A stretch of 5,760 nucleotides of DNA from CAYVLI01 sp964452105 [NCBI: uncultured Nitrospinota bacterium] (GTDB taxonomy: Bacteria > JAUXIQ01). Position 1 is the first letter of the stretch, and every line of letters starts with the position of its first letter. Positions 1-5,268 of the stretch are shown here, in pieces. Below the pieces are notes generated by a model. The model worked only from the letters and a program-made list of their open reading frames with translations. It was not told the DNA's origin and ran no database searches. The stretch covers positions 1 through 5,760 of the forward strand of contig CAYVLI010000181.1 in NCBI GenBank assembly GCA_964452105.1, read 5' to 3'. The position numbers and the translations under genes are program-made.

Positions 1-24
1 ACTATGCACTATCCCCTGCAAGCG

Positions 25-54
25 TTGACAATGTGATGAACCTATAACTATAAT
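25..54 (+). promoter_or_regulatory. Consensus sigma-70 promoter for the DUF507-sulfurtransferase operon
   Basis: TTGACA at 25-30 and TATAAT at 49-54 match the sigma-70 -35 and -10 consensus in all twelve positions, with an 18-base spacer. Transcription would start near 61-62, giving a leader of about 45 bases before the ATG at 107. No hairpin or obvious operator was seen in the leader. A perfect match suggests strong, largely constitutive expression; this is inference from the hexamers alone. Confidence 0.8.
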
Positions 55-106
55 AAGCTCGTCGGAAGACTATTATTTTTCAGCCCGTTATTTAAGGAAA
101 TGCAAT

Positions 107-388
107 ATGAAGCTGAGGAAAGAGATAATACATCTCATATCGGAGTCCGCAGCCGCTCTGGCGCTGGAAGCTGATTTGATGGAAACGGACTATTCACAGG
201 AGGAACTTTCTGAGAAGATTAGCAGGGTCATCATAGAAGACCTCCTGGTAGAGGACCGACTCAATGACGAGGTAAGAGAAATTCTGAGCAAACATTCCGA
301 GCTGATGGATAAAAGCAACGTGAATTACAGCGAGATGTTCAGGGTGGTTAAGAGCCGCCTGGTGAAGGAACGGGGTCTCATACTTTGA
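107..388 (+). CDS. DUF507 family protein, first of a tandem pair (divergent copy)
   Basis: This is a 93-residue, highly charged, apparently all-helical cytosolic protein with no signal peptide or membrane segment. It resembles DUF507, a family of roughly 90-residue proteins of unknown function found mainly in Desulfobacterota and Aquificota. The recognisable core is the middle and end: RVIIEDLLVEDRLNDEVREIL (about residues 40-60), then a second helical stretch ending KERGLIL. The same pattern recurs in the next gene (KIILEQLKIEDEIDGEVRRIL), so the two are paralogues. The N-terminal third (residues 10-35, with an ETDYSQEEL stretch) differs more. The ATG is supported by AAGGA at 94-98, eight bases upstream. 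It is the first gene after the consensus promoter, and 60 bases separate its stop from the next start. Its function is unknown; the family call is from memory of the motif pattern. Confidence 0.78.
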   Translation: MKLRKEIIHLISESAAALALEADLMETDYSQEELSEKISRVIIEDLLVEDRLNDEVREILSKHSELMDKSNVNYSEMFRVVKSRLVKERGLIL

Positions 389-448
389 GAGAATAACGGA
401 CGGTCAAACTTATTGGGACTCATGCAAAAATCCGAGGAAGCATAAAAT

Positions 449-724
449 ATGAGATTAAGCAGGGAAAAGATTAATCACATCTCCAGGCTGATAGTGGAAG
501 ACCTGCAGAATGACGCCAGGATTAAGTTTCTGCAAAACGCCAATGATACGAGGCTTCATGTTTTCAAGATTATCCTGGAACAGCTCAAAATAGAGGACGA
601 GATAGACGGCGAGGTGCGCCGTATCTTGAACTCTTATTCAAAGAAAATCACTGAAGGCAGCCAGGAATGGGACGTAATGTACGCTAAATTTTTCGAGCAG
701 GAGCTGAACAAACGCAATCTTTAA
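449..724 (+). CDS. DUF507 family protein, second of a tandem pair (typical copy)
   Basis: This 91-residue protein is the closer match to typical DUF507 members. It starts MRLSREKINHISRLIVEDL, followed by the family-like block around residues 40-62 with IEDEIDGEVRRIL, and ends in a Glu/Lys/Asn-rich helix. It is predicted helical and cytosolic, with no cysteines and no catalytic motif that I can see. GAGGAAG at 434-440 lies eight bases before the ATG and supports the start. The stop is only 11 bases ahead of the sulfurtransferase start, so co-transcription is likely. Compared with its upstream neighbour, the N-terminal REKI-type segment is better conserved and the C-terminal half is clearly homologous. 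The biochemical role of the family is not established, and the context offers only a loose link to an exported sulfurtransferase. Confidence 0.85.
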   Translation: MRLSREKINHISRLIVEDLQNDARIKFLQNANDTRLHVFKIILEQLKIEDEIDGEVRRILNSYSKKITEGSQEWDVMYAKFFEQELNKRNL

Positions 725-725
725 C

Positions 726-738
726 GGAGGCCTAATTG
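726..738 (+). promoter_or_regulatory. Shine-Dalgarno that fixes a TTG start
   Basis: GGAGG at 726-730 lies five bases before TTG at 736-738. No ATG or GTG with an equally good site would keep the full signal peptide, so TTG is the best start for the sulfurtransferase. Confidence 0.75.
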
Positions 739-1647
739 AATAATCGAAGATATGGAGTGCGCTTCATTATCGCCATAATAGCTGCATACGCTTTACTCTA
801 TACTGGTGGCAATTCTCTTGCACAGGATTATAAAGATTACGCCAATCCTCAATACCTGGCCGACACGCAATGGCTTGAGGAGAACCTCTCCCTGCCTGAC
901 CTGCGAATAGTGGACCTCAGGCCCCTGGAGGAATACAGGACGGGTCACATAAGAAACGCCGTCCAGCTTGATGTAAACAGTCTCCGAACTGTAGCAGACG
1001 GAATTCCGGGAATGATGATAAGCGCCCGGGAACTTGAGAACATCCTGAGCGCAAAAGGAATCGGGAATGATACGCAGGTGGTGGCGTACGATAACGTCGG
1101 CGGTCTTTTTGCAACCAGATTCTCCATAACGCTTAACCGCTACGGACACAAAGCGATAAAGGTGCTGGACGGAGGCATAAGGGCGTGGGTCGCAGAGGGC
1201 CATTCCTTGACCACGGATACGCCTATTTTTTCCCCTGCAAAATTCAGAGCTGGTTATTCAACAAACGAAATTGTTGACTTGCAGTGGGTCTTAAAGAACC
1301 TGAACAATCCTGAGGTGGTGTTCCTGGATGCGAGATCCCCTGCCGAATACAGGGGTGAAGAGATAAAGGCAAAAAGGGGCGGCCACATCCCGGGTGCGAT
1401 TAATATAAACTGGGTGGATAACCTGTACGATGACAAATCCGCAAAATTCCGTTCCGCCGCCGAGTTGAAGAAAATGTACATGCAAGCCGGGGTTACCCCG
1501 GACAAGCTGGTGATTACTTACTGCCAGTCGGGGATGCGGGCCTCACATTCATATTTCACTCTATTGCTGTTAGGCTATCCAAGAGTGAAAGTTTATGATG
1601 GCTCCTGGGTAGAATGGGGAAACCGGGAAGGCCTGCCCGTGGAATAA
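736..1647 (+). CDS. Exported two-domain rhodanese-type sulfurtransferase
   Basis: This 303-residue protein has two rhodanese domains in tandem, as in thiosulfate/3-mercaptopyruvate sulfurtransferases. Such enzymes move a sulfane sulfur from a donor to a thiophilic acceptor through a cysteine persulfide. Residues 1-29 form a signal peptide: NNRR, a hydrophobic stretch from about 10 to 22, then SLA before a likely cleavage at Ala29/Gln30. The enzyme should therefore act in the periplasm. Domain 1 (about 38-158) has DLRPLEEYRTGHI and DGGIRAW but carries Asp119 where the catalytic Cys would be, the usual inactive N-terminal domain. Domain 2 (about 177-302) has DARSPAEY, GHIPGA and the active loop CQSGMRAS with Cys263, followed by YDGSWVEWGN. 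It lies 11 bases after the second DUF507 gene. The substrate cannot be decided from the sequence: the loop is neither the CRKGVTA of bovine rhodanese nor the CGSGVTA of SseA. Confidence 0.93.
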   Translation: MNNRRYGVRFIIAIIAAYALLYTGGNSLAQDYKDYANPQYLADTQWLEENLSLPDLRIVDLRPLEEYRTGHIRNAVQLDVNSLRTVADGIPGMMISARELENILSAKGIGNDTQVVAYDNVGGLFATRFSITLNRYGHKAIKVLDGGIRAWVAEGHSLTTDTPIFSPAKFRAGYSTNEIVDLQWVLKNLNNPEVVFLDARSPAEYRGEEIKAKRGGHIPGAININWVDNLYDDKSAKFRSAAELKKMYMQAGVTPDKLVITYCQSGMRASHSYFTLLLLGYPRVKVYDGSWVEWGNREGLPVE

Positions 1648-1747
1648 ATCTGCAGATGTTTTGATAACTTCTAACTTTCTCGCCTGAGGATATCGGAAAG
1701 ATTCCCCTGATTATCATTCGGAGGTTTAATCTGTACTCTGAGAATAA
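1648..1747. other. Convergent intergenic spacer without a clear terminator
   Basis: These 100 bases separate two genes whose 3' ends face each other. I looked for a GC-rich stem followed by a T run on either strand and found none. There is only a 10-base palindrome, ATCTGCAGAT (1648-1657), right after the sulfurtransferase stop, and an interrupted weak pairing around 1700-1730. Termination here may be Rho-dependent or occur inside the facing gene; this is inference. Confidence 0.5.
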
Positions 1748-2917
1748 CTATTCCTTAACAGGCCCTGTTTTCTCCTTCGCTCGCTTACCCTCTTCCGCCC
1801 TGGATCGCTCTACTGCTTTCCTCTTTGTTATTGCCGCGCGTCTGGCGGCCTGAACTTCCTCCACCGTAAGCAGTCTCGAGATGGTTACCGAAGCGACGCC
1901 GCTGGTGTTATAGCCCGGGCCGTTCAAAAAGAGATATACAGGCGTCCTTGTCTTAAGCGTGAACCTCACTGTCTGCCCCAGGTTTGCTATCTCGGCCAGG
2001 TCTAATGTGGTGAACTCTGTATCAACCCCCAGTTCCAGCATCTGCTGATGTTGGCTACCAATTTTTGGAATGAATACACCTACCTGGCCCTTGAACCTGG
2101 TCGTCCTGGGCAAGTCGATGTTGAAAGCGCCCCCCACTATTACGGCCTCGTAATCTCCCGACTTAAGGATCAGGGTTTTAACTTTCGTCAGCGCTTCATC
2201 ATCCCCGGCGATCAATTTCTTTACATCGCCGTTCTTGGCCACCAGCGTATTCTCTTCGGCATCGATATCGACTGTAACGCTTTCGGTGGGGCTTCCGGGC
2301 TCCATTTCCGTCGGCTTGCCTGCTTTACCCTTTTCGCCTATACCTGCTCTCTCTTTGCGCGTGAGTACTTTATACTTATAATCTATCCTTACCCTTCCCT
2401 GCGGGTTGCTGTATCTTTCCTCTATTTTTAAATATTTATTGGTAATCTTTATGATCTTGCCGCAGTTTTTCCCAAGGAAATTGCCAACTTTAACGTTATA
2501 TGCTTTTCCATCCGGAGCGTTAATGAGAGCCTGTATTCCCATTCCTCCCCATACCACTCCCTTAAGTTCCAGAGCGTTCAACTCGAATTTGGTAATGGGT
2601 TTTCTGCTGTCATAGTTGGGGTCGCAAAGGAGTTCCCAGGACCCTTCACGGGCCAGTAACTCTCTTTCCAATAAATCCCGGGGTTTGAGGAGCGGTATGA
2701 AGGGATCCCGACGCCCTCCTTTTCTGTAAACGTAAGATTTGTTTATTTGGTCTATTTTCTTCAGGAGGTCGTCGGTTTTCTTGGGGTCGAAACTGAGGCT
2801 TTCCCTCGATGGACGGGGATTTTCCGCCAATGAATAGAGGGGCGTAAAGAACGACCACACGGTCATTCCCACCAACCACAATAAGATGGCCAATAATTTC
2901 GTATGACAGGCCTTCAA
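1748..2917 (-). CDS. Exported protein with PilP-like domain and long unrecognised C-terminal extension
   Basis: This 389-residue protein begins with a signal peptide: basic start, hydrophobic residues about 8-26, and SLA before a likely cut at Ala31/Glu32. No lipobox cysteine is seen, although many PilP proteins are lipoproteins. Residues about 67-178 resemble PilP, the periplasmic type IV pilus protein that links the PilN/PilO inner-membrane platform to the PilQ secretin. The match consists of GGRRDPFIP at 67-75, ALELKGVVWGGMGIQALI at 115-132, PDGKAY at 135-140, then VGNFLGKNCGKI and a KIEERY strand. Residues 185-210 form a Gly/Lys/Pro/Glu-rich linker. About 212-348 is a beta-rich region I do not recognise, and 350-389 is a Lys/Arg/Glu/Ala-rich helical tail. 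PilP is normally about half this length. No pilM, pilN, pilO or pilQ is adjacent. The start is TTG (2917-2915), with a purine-rich AGAGGGAAG just upstream. The next in-frame Met (18) would destroy the signal peptide. It could instead be a secretion- or envelope-linked paralogue. Confidence 0.7.
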   Translation of the reverse strand: MKACHTKLLAILLWLVGMTVWSFFTPLYSLAENPRPSRESLSFDPKKTDDLLKKIDQINKSYVYRKGGRRDPFIPLLKPRDLLERELLAREGSWELLCDPNYDSRKPITKFELNALELKGVVWGGMGIQALINAPDGKAYNVKVGNFLGKNCGKIIKITNKYLKIEERYSNPQGRVRIDYKYKVLTRKERAGIGEKGKAGKPTEMEPGSPTESVTVDIDAEENTLVAKNGDVKKLIAGDDEALTKVKTLILKSGDYEAVIVGGAFNIDLPRTTRFKGQVGVFIPKIGSQHQQMLELGVDTEFTTLDLAEIANLGQTVRFTLKTRTPVYLFLNGPGYNTSGVASVTISRLLTVEEVQAARRAAITKRKAVERSRAEEGKRAKEKTGPVKE

Positions 2918-2950
2918 ACAGCTTCCCTCTGGTCAGACAAAGAGATAGCG

Positions 2951-2990
2951 ATAATATTAAGTATATTTAAATATTGTATAACAATTTAAT
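2951..2990 (-). promoter_or_regulatory. AT-rich probable promoter/operator zone for the PilP-like gene
   Basis: Read on the minus strand, TTGTTA (2984-2979) and TAATAT (2959-2954) could serve as -35 and -10 elements, but their 19-base spacing is suboptimal. The zone also holds a perfect 12-base palindrome ATATTTAAATAT (2963-2974) and a dyad ATTGT-ATA-ACAAT (2973-2985), which might be an operator or simply AT-rich promoter DNA. It lies about 35-70 bases upstream of the TTG start. The exact promoter hexamers are uncertain. Confidence 0.35.
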
Positions 2991-3175
2991 CCTTTAAATC
3001 ATTTTACGCAATATCCGTAGCAACCTCCTTCCGAGTCAAGCATTACATTAGCGTATAGCAAAAGCAAGTTTCGTCAAAGCTGAAATCCACCTTCCCTCCC
3101 CTGGCGAGATGGACCTCCCCCCATGAAGAGGAAGGAAAACTTTGCCAGGAAAAGCATTTTAACAACAGGATCGCA

Positions 3176-3195
3176 GGCGCATACTGTTATGCGCC
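3176..3195. repeat. Perfect 8-bp stem-loop downstream of etfA
   Basis: GGCGCATA (3176-3183), a four-base loop CTGT, and TATGCGCC (3188-3195) pair perfectly. CAG and CTG flanks could extend the stem past a two-base bulge. It starts about 45 bases after the etfA stop on the minus strand. No T run follows within ten bases on either strand, so it is not a classic Rho-independent terminator. It may stabilise the 3' end of the etfBA message or assist termination. Confidence 0.65.
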
Positions 3196-3204
3196 CCTGC
3201 CATT

Positions 3205-3246
3205 CGAATAGATGGGGCATAGGATATACCCTTGCCCGTCTATTCG
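3205..3246 (-). terminator. Stem-loop spanning the etfA stop codon (possible terminator or 3' stabiliser)
   Basis: CGAATAGA (3205-3212) pairs with TCTATTCG (3239-3246). A further G-U pair and GGG/CCC plus CA/TG follow past one bulged base, leaving a 12-14-base loop. On the minus strand the 5' arm contains the last codons and TAG stop of etfA. There is no T tract after it, so the terminator label is tentative. Together with the hairpin at 3176-3195 it makes a tandem structure at the end of the etfBA transcript. Confidence 0.45.
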
Positions 3247-4241
3247 GTCAACATTTTTTTCAATTCTTCCTTAAGTACCGGAACCACTTTGAAAAGGTCT
3301 TCGGCGATGCCGTAGTTGGCGACTTTGAATATGTTGGCATCCGGGTCCTTATTAATGGCCACGATGACCTTCGACGTTCCCATACCCGCCAGGTGCTGGA
3401 TTGCCCCCGAAATACCGCAGGCGACGTAGAGGTTCGGCGTAACCACCTTGCCTGTCTGGCCCACCTGGAAGCGCTGCTCGCGCCACCCGGCATCCACGGC
3501 GGCCCTGGAAGCTCCCACGGCGCATGTCGGCCCCAGGATGTCGGCTAACTCCTCGAGTATGGCGAAGTTCTCGGGTCCCTTCATCCCTCTCCCGCCGGAG
3601 ACGATGATCTCGGCTTCGGTGAGGTCTGGCCTTTCGCCGCCTTTAATCTGCAACTCGATGGGTTTTGTCCGTATCTGATCCGCTGTTATATTGACCTGAA
3701 AAGTCTCAATCTGTGCGGTTTTCGACTCATCGGCCTCTATTACGCTGAACACATTGGGTCTGAGAGTCGCCATCTGGGGATAGACACCCTCCATGAAGCT
3801 TATTTCGCAATGAGCTTTCCCCGCATACGCAGGCCTTTTGCATACGAGTTTGTTCCCGTCGTCTATTTCAAGGCCTATGCAGTCTGCAGCCAGGCCTCCA
3901 CCAACTTTCATGGCTACCCTGGGGGCCAGGTCCCTACCCTGAGTACTTCCTCCTACGAGGACTATCGAGGGATCGAGCTCCTTTATCAGATCAGTGAATA
4001 CTGCTGCATGACCCTCTGCGGTGTACTTTTCGAGATGGTCTGCCTGGGCGACGTAAACTTTGTCGGCTCCGTAGTGCGCCAGTTGTGGAGCCAGCCCCTC
4101 CACGTCTTTACCCACCAGGAGGGCGCAAATTTCATCGCCTGTCTTGGCGGCAAGGCGGCTCGCTTCGCTCAGGCATTCAAAACCGACTTTGCGAAGTTTA
4201 CCATCCCTTTGCTCGGCATATATGAGAATTCCTTTGGCCAT
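3240..4241 (-). CDS. etfA: Electron transfer flavoprotein subunit alpha
   Basis: This 333-residue FAD-binding subunit of the cytosolic EtfAB heterodimer accepts electrons from acyl-CoA dehydrogenases and passes them to a membrane quinone-reducing partner. Residues 1-190 form the alpha/beta N-terminal domain ([16 protein letters not shown] at 4-19, [15 protein letters not shown] at 96-110). Residues about 207-333 form the FAD domain: GGRGMKG (216-222), [11 protein letters not shown] (243-253), QVGQTGK (259-265), the EtfA signature [13 protein letters not shown] (271-283), then [11 protein letters not shown]. The length is normal. I chose the ATG at 4241-4239 because AAGGAG lies eight bases upstream and MAKGIL is the usual family beginning. 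An in-frame ATG 24 bases earlier lacks this support. It follows etfB by 58 bases. The last codons lie inside a stem-loop. Confidence 0.96.
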   Translation of the reverse strand: MAKGILIYAEQRDGKLRKVGFECLSEASRLAAKTGDEICALLVGKDVEGLAPQLAHYGADKVYVAQADHLEKYTAEGHAAVFTDLIKELDPSIVLVGGSTQGRDLAPRVAMKVGGGLAADCIGLEIDDGNKLVCKRPAYAGKAHCEISFMEGVYPQMATLRPNVFSVIEADESKTAQIETFQVNITADQIRTKPIELQIKGGERPDLTEAEIIVSGGRGMKGPENFAILEELADILGPTCAVGASRAAVDAGWREQRFQVGQTGKVVTPNLYVACGISGAIQHLAGMGTSKVIVAINKDPDANIFKVANYGIAEDLFKVVPVLKEELKKMLTE

Positions 4242-4270
4242 TAACCGTTCTCCTTCCGTTTCCATCAGAA

Positions 4271-4292
4271 TACCGGCGCAATATCGCCGGTA
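4271..4292 (-). promoter_or_regulatory. Intercistronic stem-loop between etfB and etfA
   Basis: TACCGGCG (4271-4278) and CGCCGGTA (4285-4292) form a perfect GC-rich 8-bp stem with a six-base loop. An outer GAATA/TATTC pairing is possible past a three-base bulge. It begins about eight bases after the etfB stop and ends about 30 bases before the etfA ATG, leaving the Shine-Dalgarno free. It has no T tract, so it probably does not terminate transcription. A role in message stability or in partial attenuation between the subunits is inference. Confidence 0.65.
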
Positions 4293-4299
4293 CTATTCG

Positions 4300-5097
4300 T
4301 TAGAGGACTTTTGCTTCTTCTCTAAGCGCTTTAACCAGTTCGCCTACCGCATCGGGTATCTCTCCTTCGATAATCCTTCCGGGCGGTCTCGGGGGCGGCG
4401 GGTACATTCTGGTGACATCCGTTTTTGAACCTTTCAGGCCAACTTCGTCCTCACTTAGACCGATATCCGACGCCGACATATCGGTAATGGGTTTTTTCTT
4501 AGCGCCCATGATCCCTTTCAGGGTGGGATAGCGCGGCTCGTTAAGACCCTTCTGGCATGTCCACAGGCATGGTAATTGAACCTCTACGACTTCTTCGCCG
4601 CCTTCCAGTTGGCGATTGACAATTGCCTTCGTGTTATCGTCGCTTAACTCCTGCTTCATGATCATGCTGACCTGGGGTATGTCCAGCAGCGCCGCCAGCA
4701 TGCCGGTAACCTGCGAGGTATCCCCATCCACCGCATGTTTTCCACAAATAATCAGGTCGAAATCAATCTTTTTGAGGGCGGCTGCGAGGGCTATTGCCGT
4801 TGCATAAGTATCTGAGTCGTCGAAGGCATCATCCAGGAGGTGGTAACCCTGCTCTGCACCCATGGCGAAACACTGCCTCAGGGCTTCCTTTGCCCTTTCC
4901 GGGCCCATGGTAATCACGGACACCGTGGTATCTCCACCGATCTTCTCCTTTATCTGCAAGGCTTCTTCCACGGCGAACTCATCGTAAGGGCTAACGATAT
5001 ATGTTATTCCGTCCCGCTGGATATGTTTGCCCTCCGAATCAATTTTTATAATGGTGGCCGTGTCGGGCACCTGCTTGATACAGCATACTATGTTCAT
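4300..5097 (-). CDS. etfB: Electron transfer flavoprotein subunit beta
   Basis: This 265-residue beta subunit of the ETF heterodimer has the ordinary family length. It starts MNIVCCIKQVPDT, the standard beginning. The adenine-nucleotide-binding segment is CGKHAVDGDTSQVTG (118-132); the beta-subunit signature NEPRYPTLKGIMGAKKKPI covers 186-204. A proline-rich stretch, PPPPRPPGR (233-241), leads into the C-terminal arm that wraps the alpha subunit. The ATG at 5097-5095 is chosen because a strong AGGAGGTG lies just upstream; an earlier in-frame ATG at 5124 has no such site. In the nucleotide-binding segment VDGDTSQV resembles the form in electron-bifurcating and anaerobe ETFs (DGDTAQV) more than the DDDxxQ form of mitochondrial-type ETF. 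That alone does not prove bifurcation. The gene lies downstream of an acyl-CoA dehydrogenase, its expected electron donor. Confidence 0.96.
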   Translation of the reverse strand: MNIVCCIKQVPDTATIIKIDSEGKHIQRDGITYIVSPYDEFAVEEALQIKEKIGGDTTVSVITMGPERAKEALRQCFAMGAEQGYHLLDDAFDDSDTYATAIALAAALKKIDFDLIICGKHAVDGDTSQVTGMLAALLDIPQVSMIMKQELSDDNTKAIVNRQLEGGEEVVEVQLPCLWTCQKGLNEPRYPTLKGIMGAKKKPITDMSASDIGLSEDEVGLKGSKTDVTRMYPPPPRPPGRIIEGEIPDAVGELVKALREEAKVL

Positions 5098-5099
5098 CT

Positions 5100-5110
5100 G
5101 CACCTCCTCA
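5100..5110 (-). promoter_or_regulatory. Strong Shine-Dalgarno that fixes the etfB start
   Basis: Read on the minus strand, TGAGGAGGTG precedes the ATG at 5097 with a short spacer. It is nearly a full anti-16S match and supports the internal Met over the ATG at 5124. Confidence 0.8.
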
Positions 5111-5213
5111 AAGTGTTTTATCAAACGACTTCATCATCTATCTCAAACAGGGCTTTTTTAATTATTCTGAATGGTTAGGGTTCGCAGGCAGGTTTTACAG
5201 TCTTCATTGATTA

Positions 5214-5240
5214 ACTATCATAATAAAACATTCCTGTCAA
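5214..5240 (-). promoter_or_regulatory. Candidate sigma-70 promoter for etfBA
   Basis: On the minus strand, TTGACA (5240-5235) is a perfect -35. GATAGT (5219-5214) matches the -10 consensus at four of six positions with a 15-base spacer, shorter than ideal. It lies between the dehydrogenase stop and etfB, about 115 bases before the etfB ATG, leaving a long leader. It may let etfBA be transcribed independently of the dehydrogenase; read-through from the upstream gene remains possible. Confidence 0.45.
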
Positions 5241-5268
5241 TACCCTGATAACTCGATTTCGGTTCTAT

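Larger units (their letters stand above)
2918..3239. other. 322-base intergenic region between the etfA end and the PilP-like gene start
   Basis: No convincing gene is present. From high to low coordinates (minus-strand reading), it contains two stem-loops after etfA (3205-3246 and 3176-3195). Next is a G-rich, purine-skewed patch (about 3090-3140) with runs of six, four and three G on the minus strand. An unremarkable stretch follows (about 3020-3088), containing TTGACT (3043-3038) and, 18 bases on, GATATT, a weak second promoter candidate. Last is the AT-rich zone next to the PilP-like gene. An AAGGAGG Shine-Dalgarno-like string near 3030 on the minus strand is followed only by a few-codon frame. 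Confidence 0.6.
5098..5268. other. Intergenic region between acyl-CoA dehydrogenase and etfB
   Basis: This 171-base, AT-rich gap holds the etfB Shine-Dalgarno and the promoter candidate. No hairpin plus T run was seen after the dehydrogenase stop, so read-through into etfB is not excluded. No short gene is supported. Confidence 0.6.

Noticed and set aside
107-724. Toxin-antitoxin pair made of the two small adjacent genes
   Set aside because: The two proteins are homologous to each other and match DUF507; toxin-antitoxin pairs are normally unrelated proteins with overlapping or nearly overlapping genes.
1648-1657. ATCTGCAGAT palindrome as a terminator of the sulfurtransferase operon
   Set aside because: The palindrome has no loop and cannot fold into a stable hairpin, and no run of T in a suitable position follows.
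2048-2431. Open frame opposite the PilP-like gene (127 codons)
   Set aside because: Low-complexity aromatic and hydrophobic composition, antisense to a gene with a clear signal peptide and domain pattern.
3000-3035. Tiny peptide gene behind AAGGAGG on the minus strand upstream of the PilP-like gene
   Set aside because: The only frame after the site is about five codons long from a TTG at poor spacing; nothing supports translation.
2935-3239. Riboswitch or small RNA in the 322-base gap
   Set aside because: I looked for conserved riboswitch cores and for a promoter-hairpin-T-run unit and found neither; the stems belong to the end of etfA.
3123-3548. Open frame on the + strand starting in the gap and running opposite the etfA 3' end (141 codons)
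   Set aside because: Most of it is antisense to conserved EtfA FAD-domain codons; the protein has no family pattern. The gap-borne first third alone is not evidence of a gene.
3810-4244. Long open frame on the + strand opposite etfA (144 codons)
   Set aside because: It lies fully antisense to a strongly supported etfA, has no recognisable protein pattern and no convincing Shine-Dalgarno; it is a by-product of etfA codon use.
4242-4265. Upstream ATG for etfA (eight extra residues)
   Set aside because: The ATG at 4241 has AAGGAG at good spacing and gives the usual EtfA N-terminus; the extra residues encode the Shine-Dalgarno itself.
5098-5124. Upstream ATG for etfB (nine extra residues)
   Set aside because: The extension is the Shine-Dalgarno region; the internal Met gives the standard MNIVCCIKQVPD beginning.
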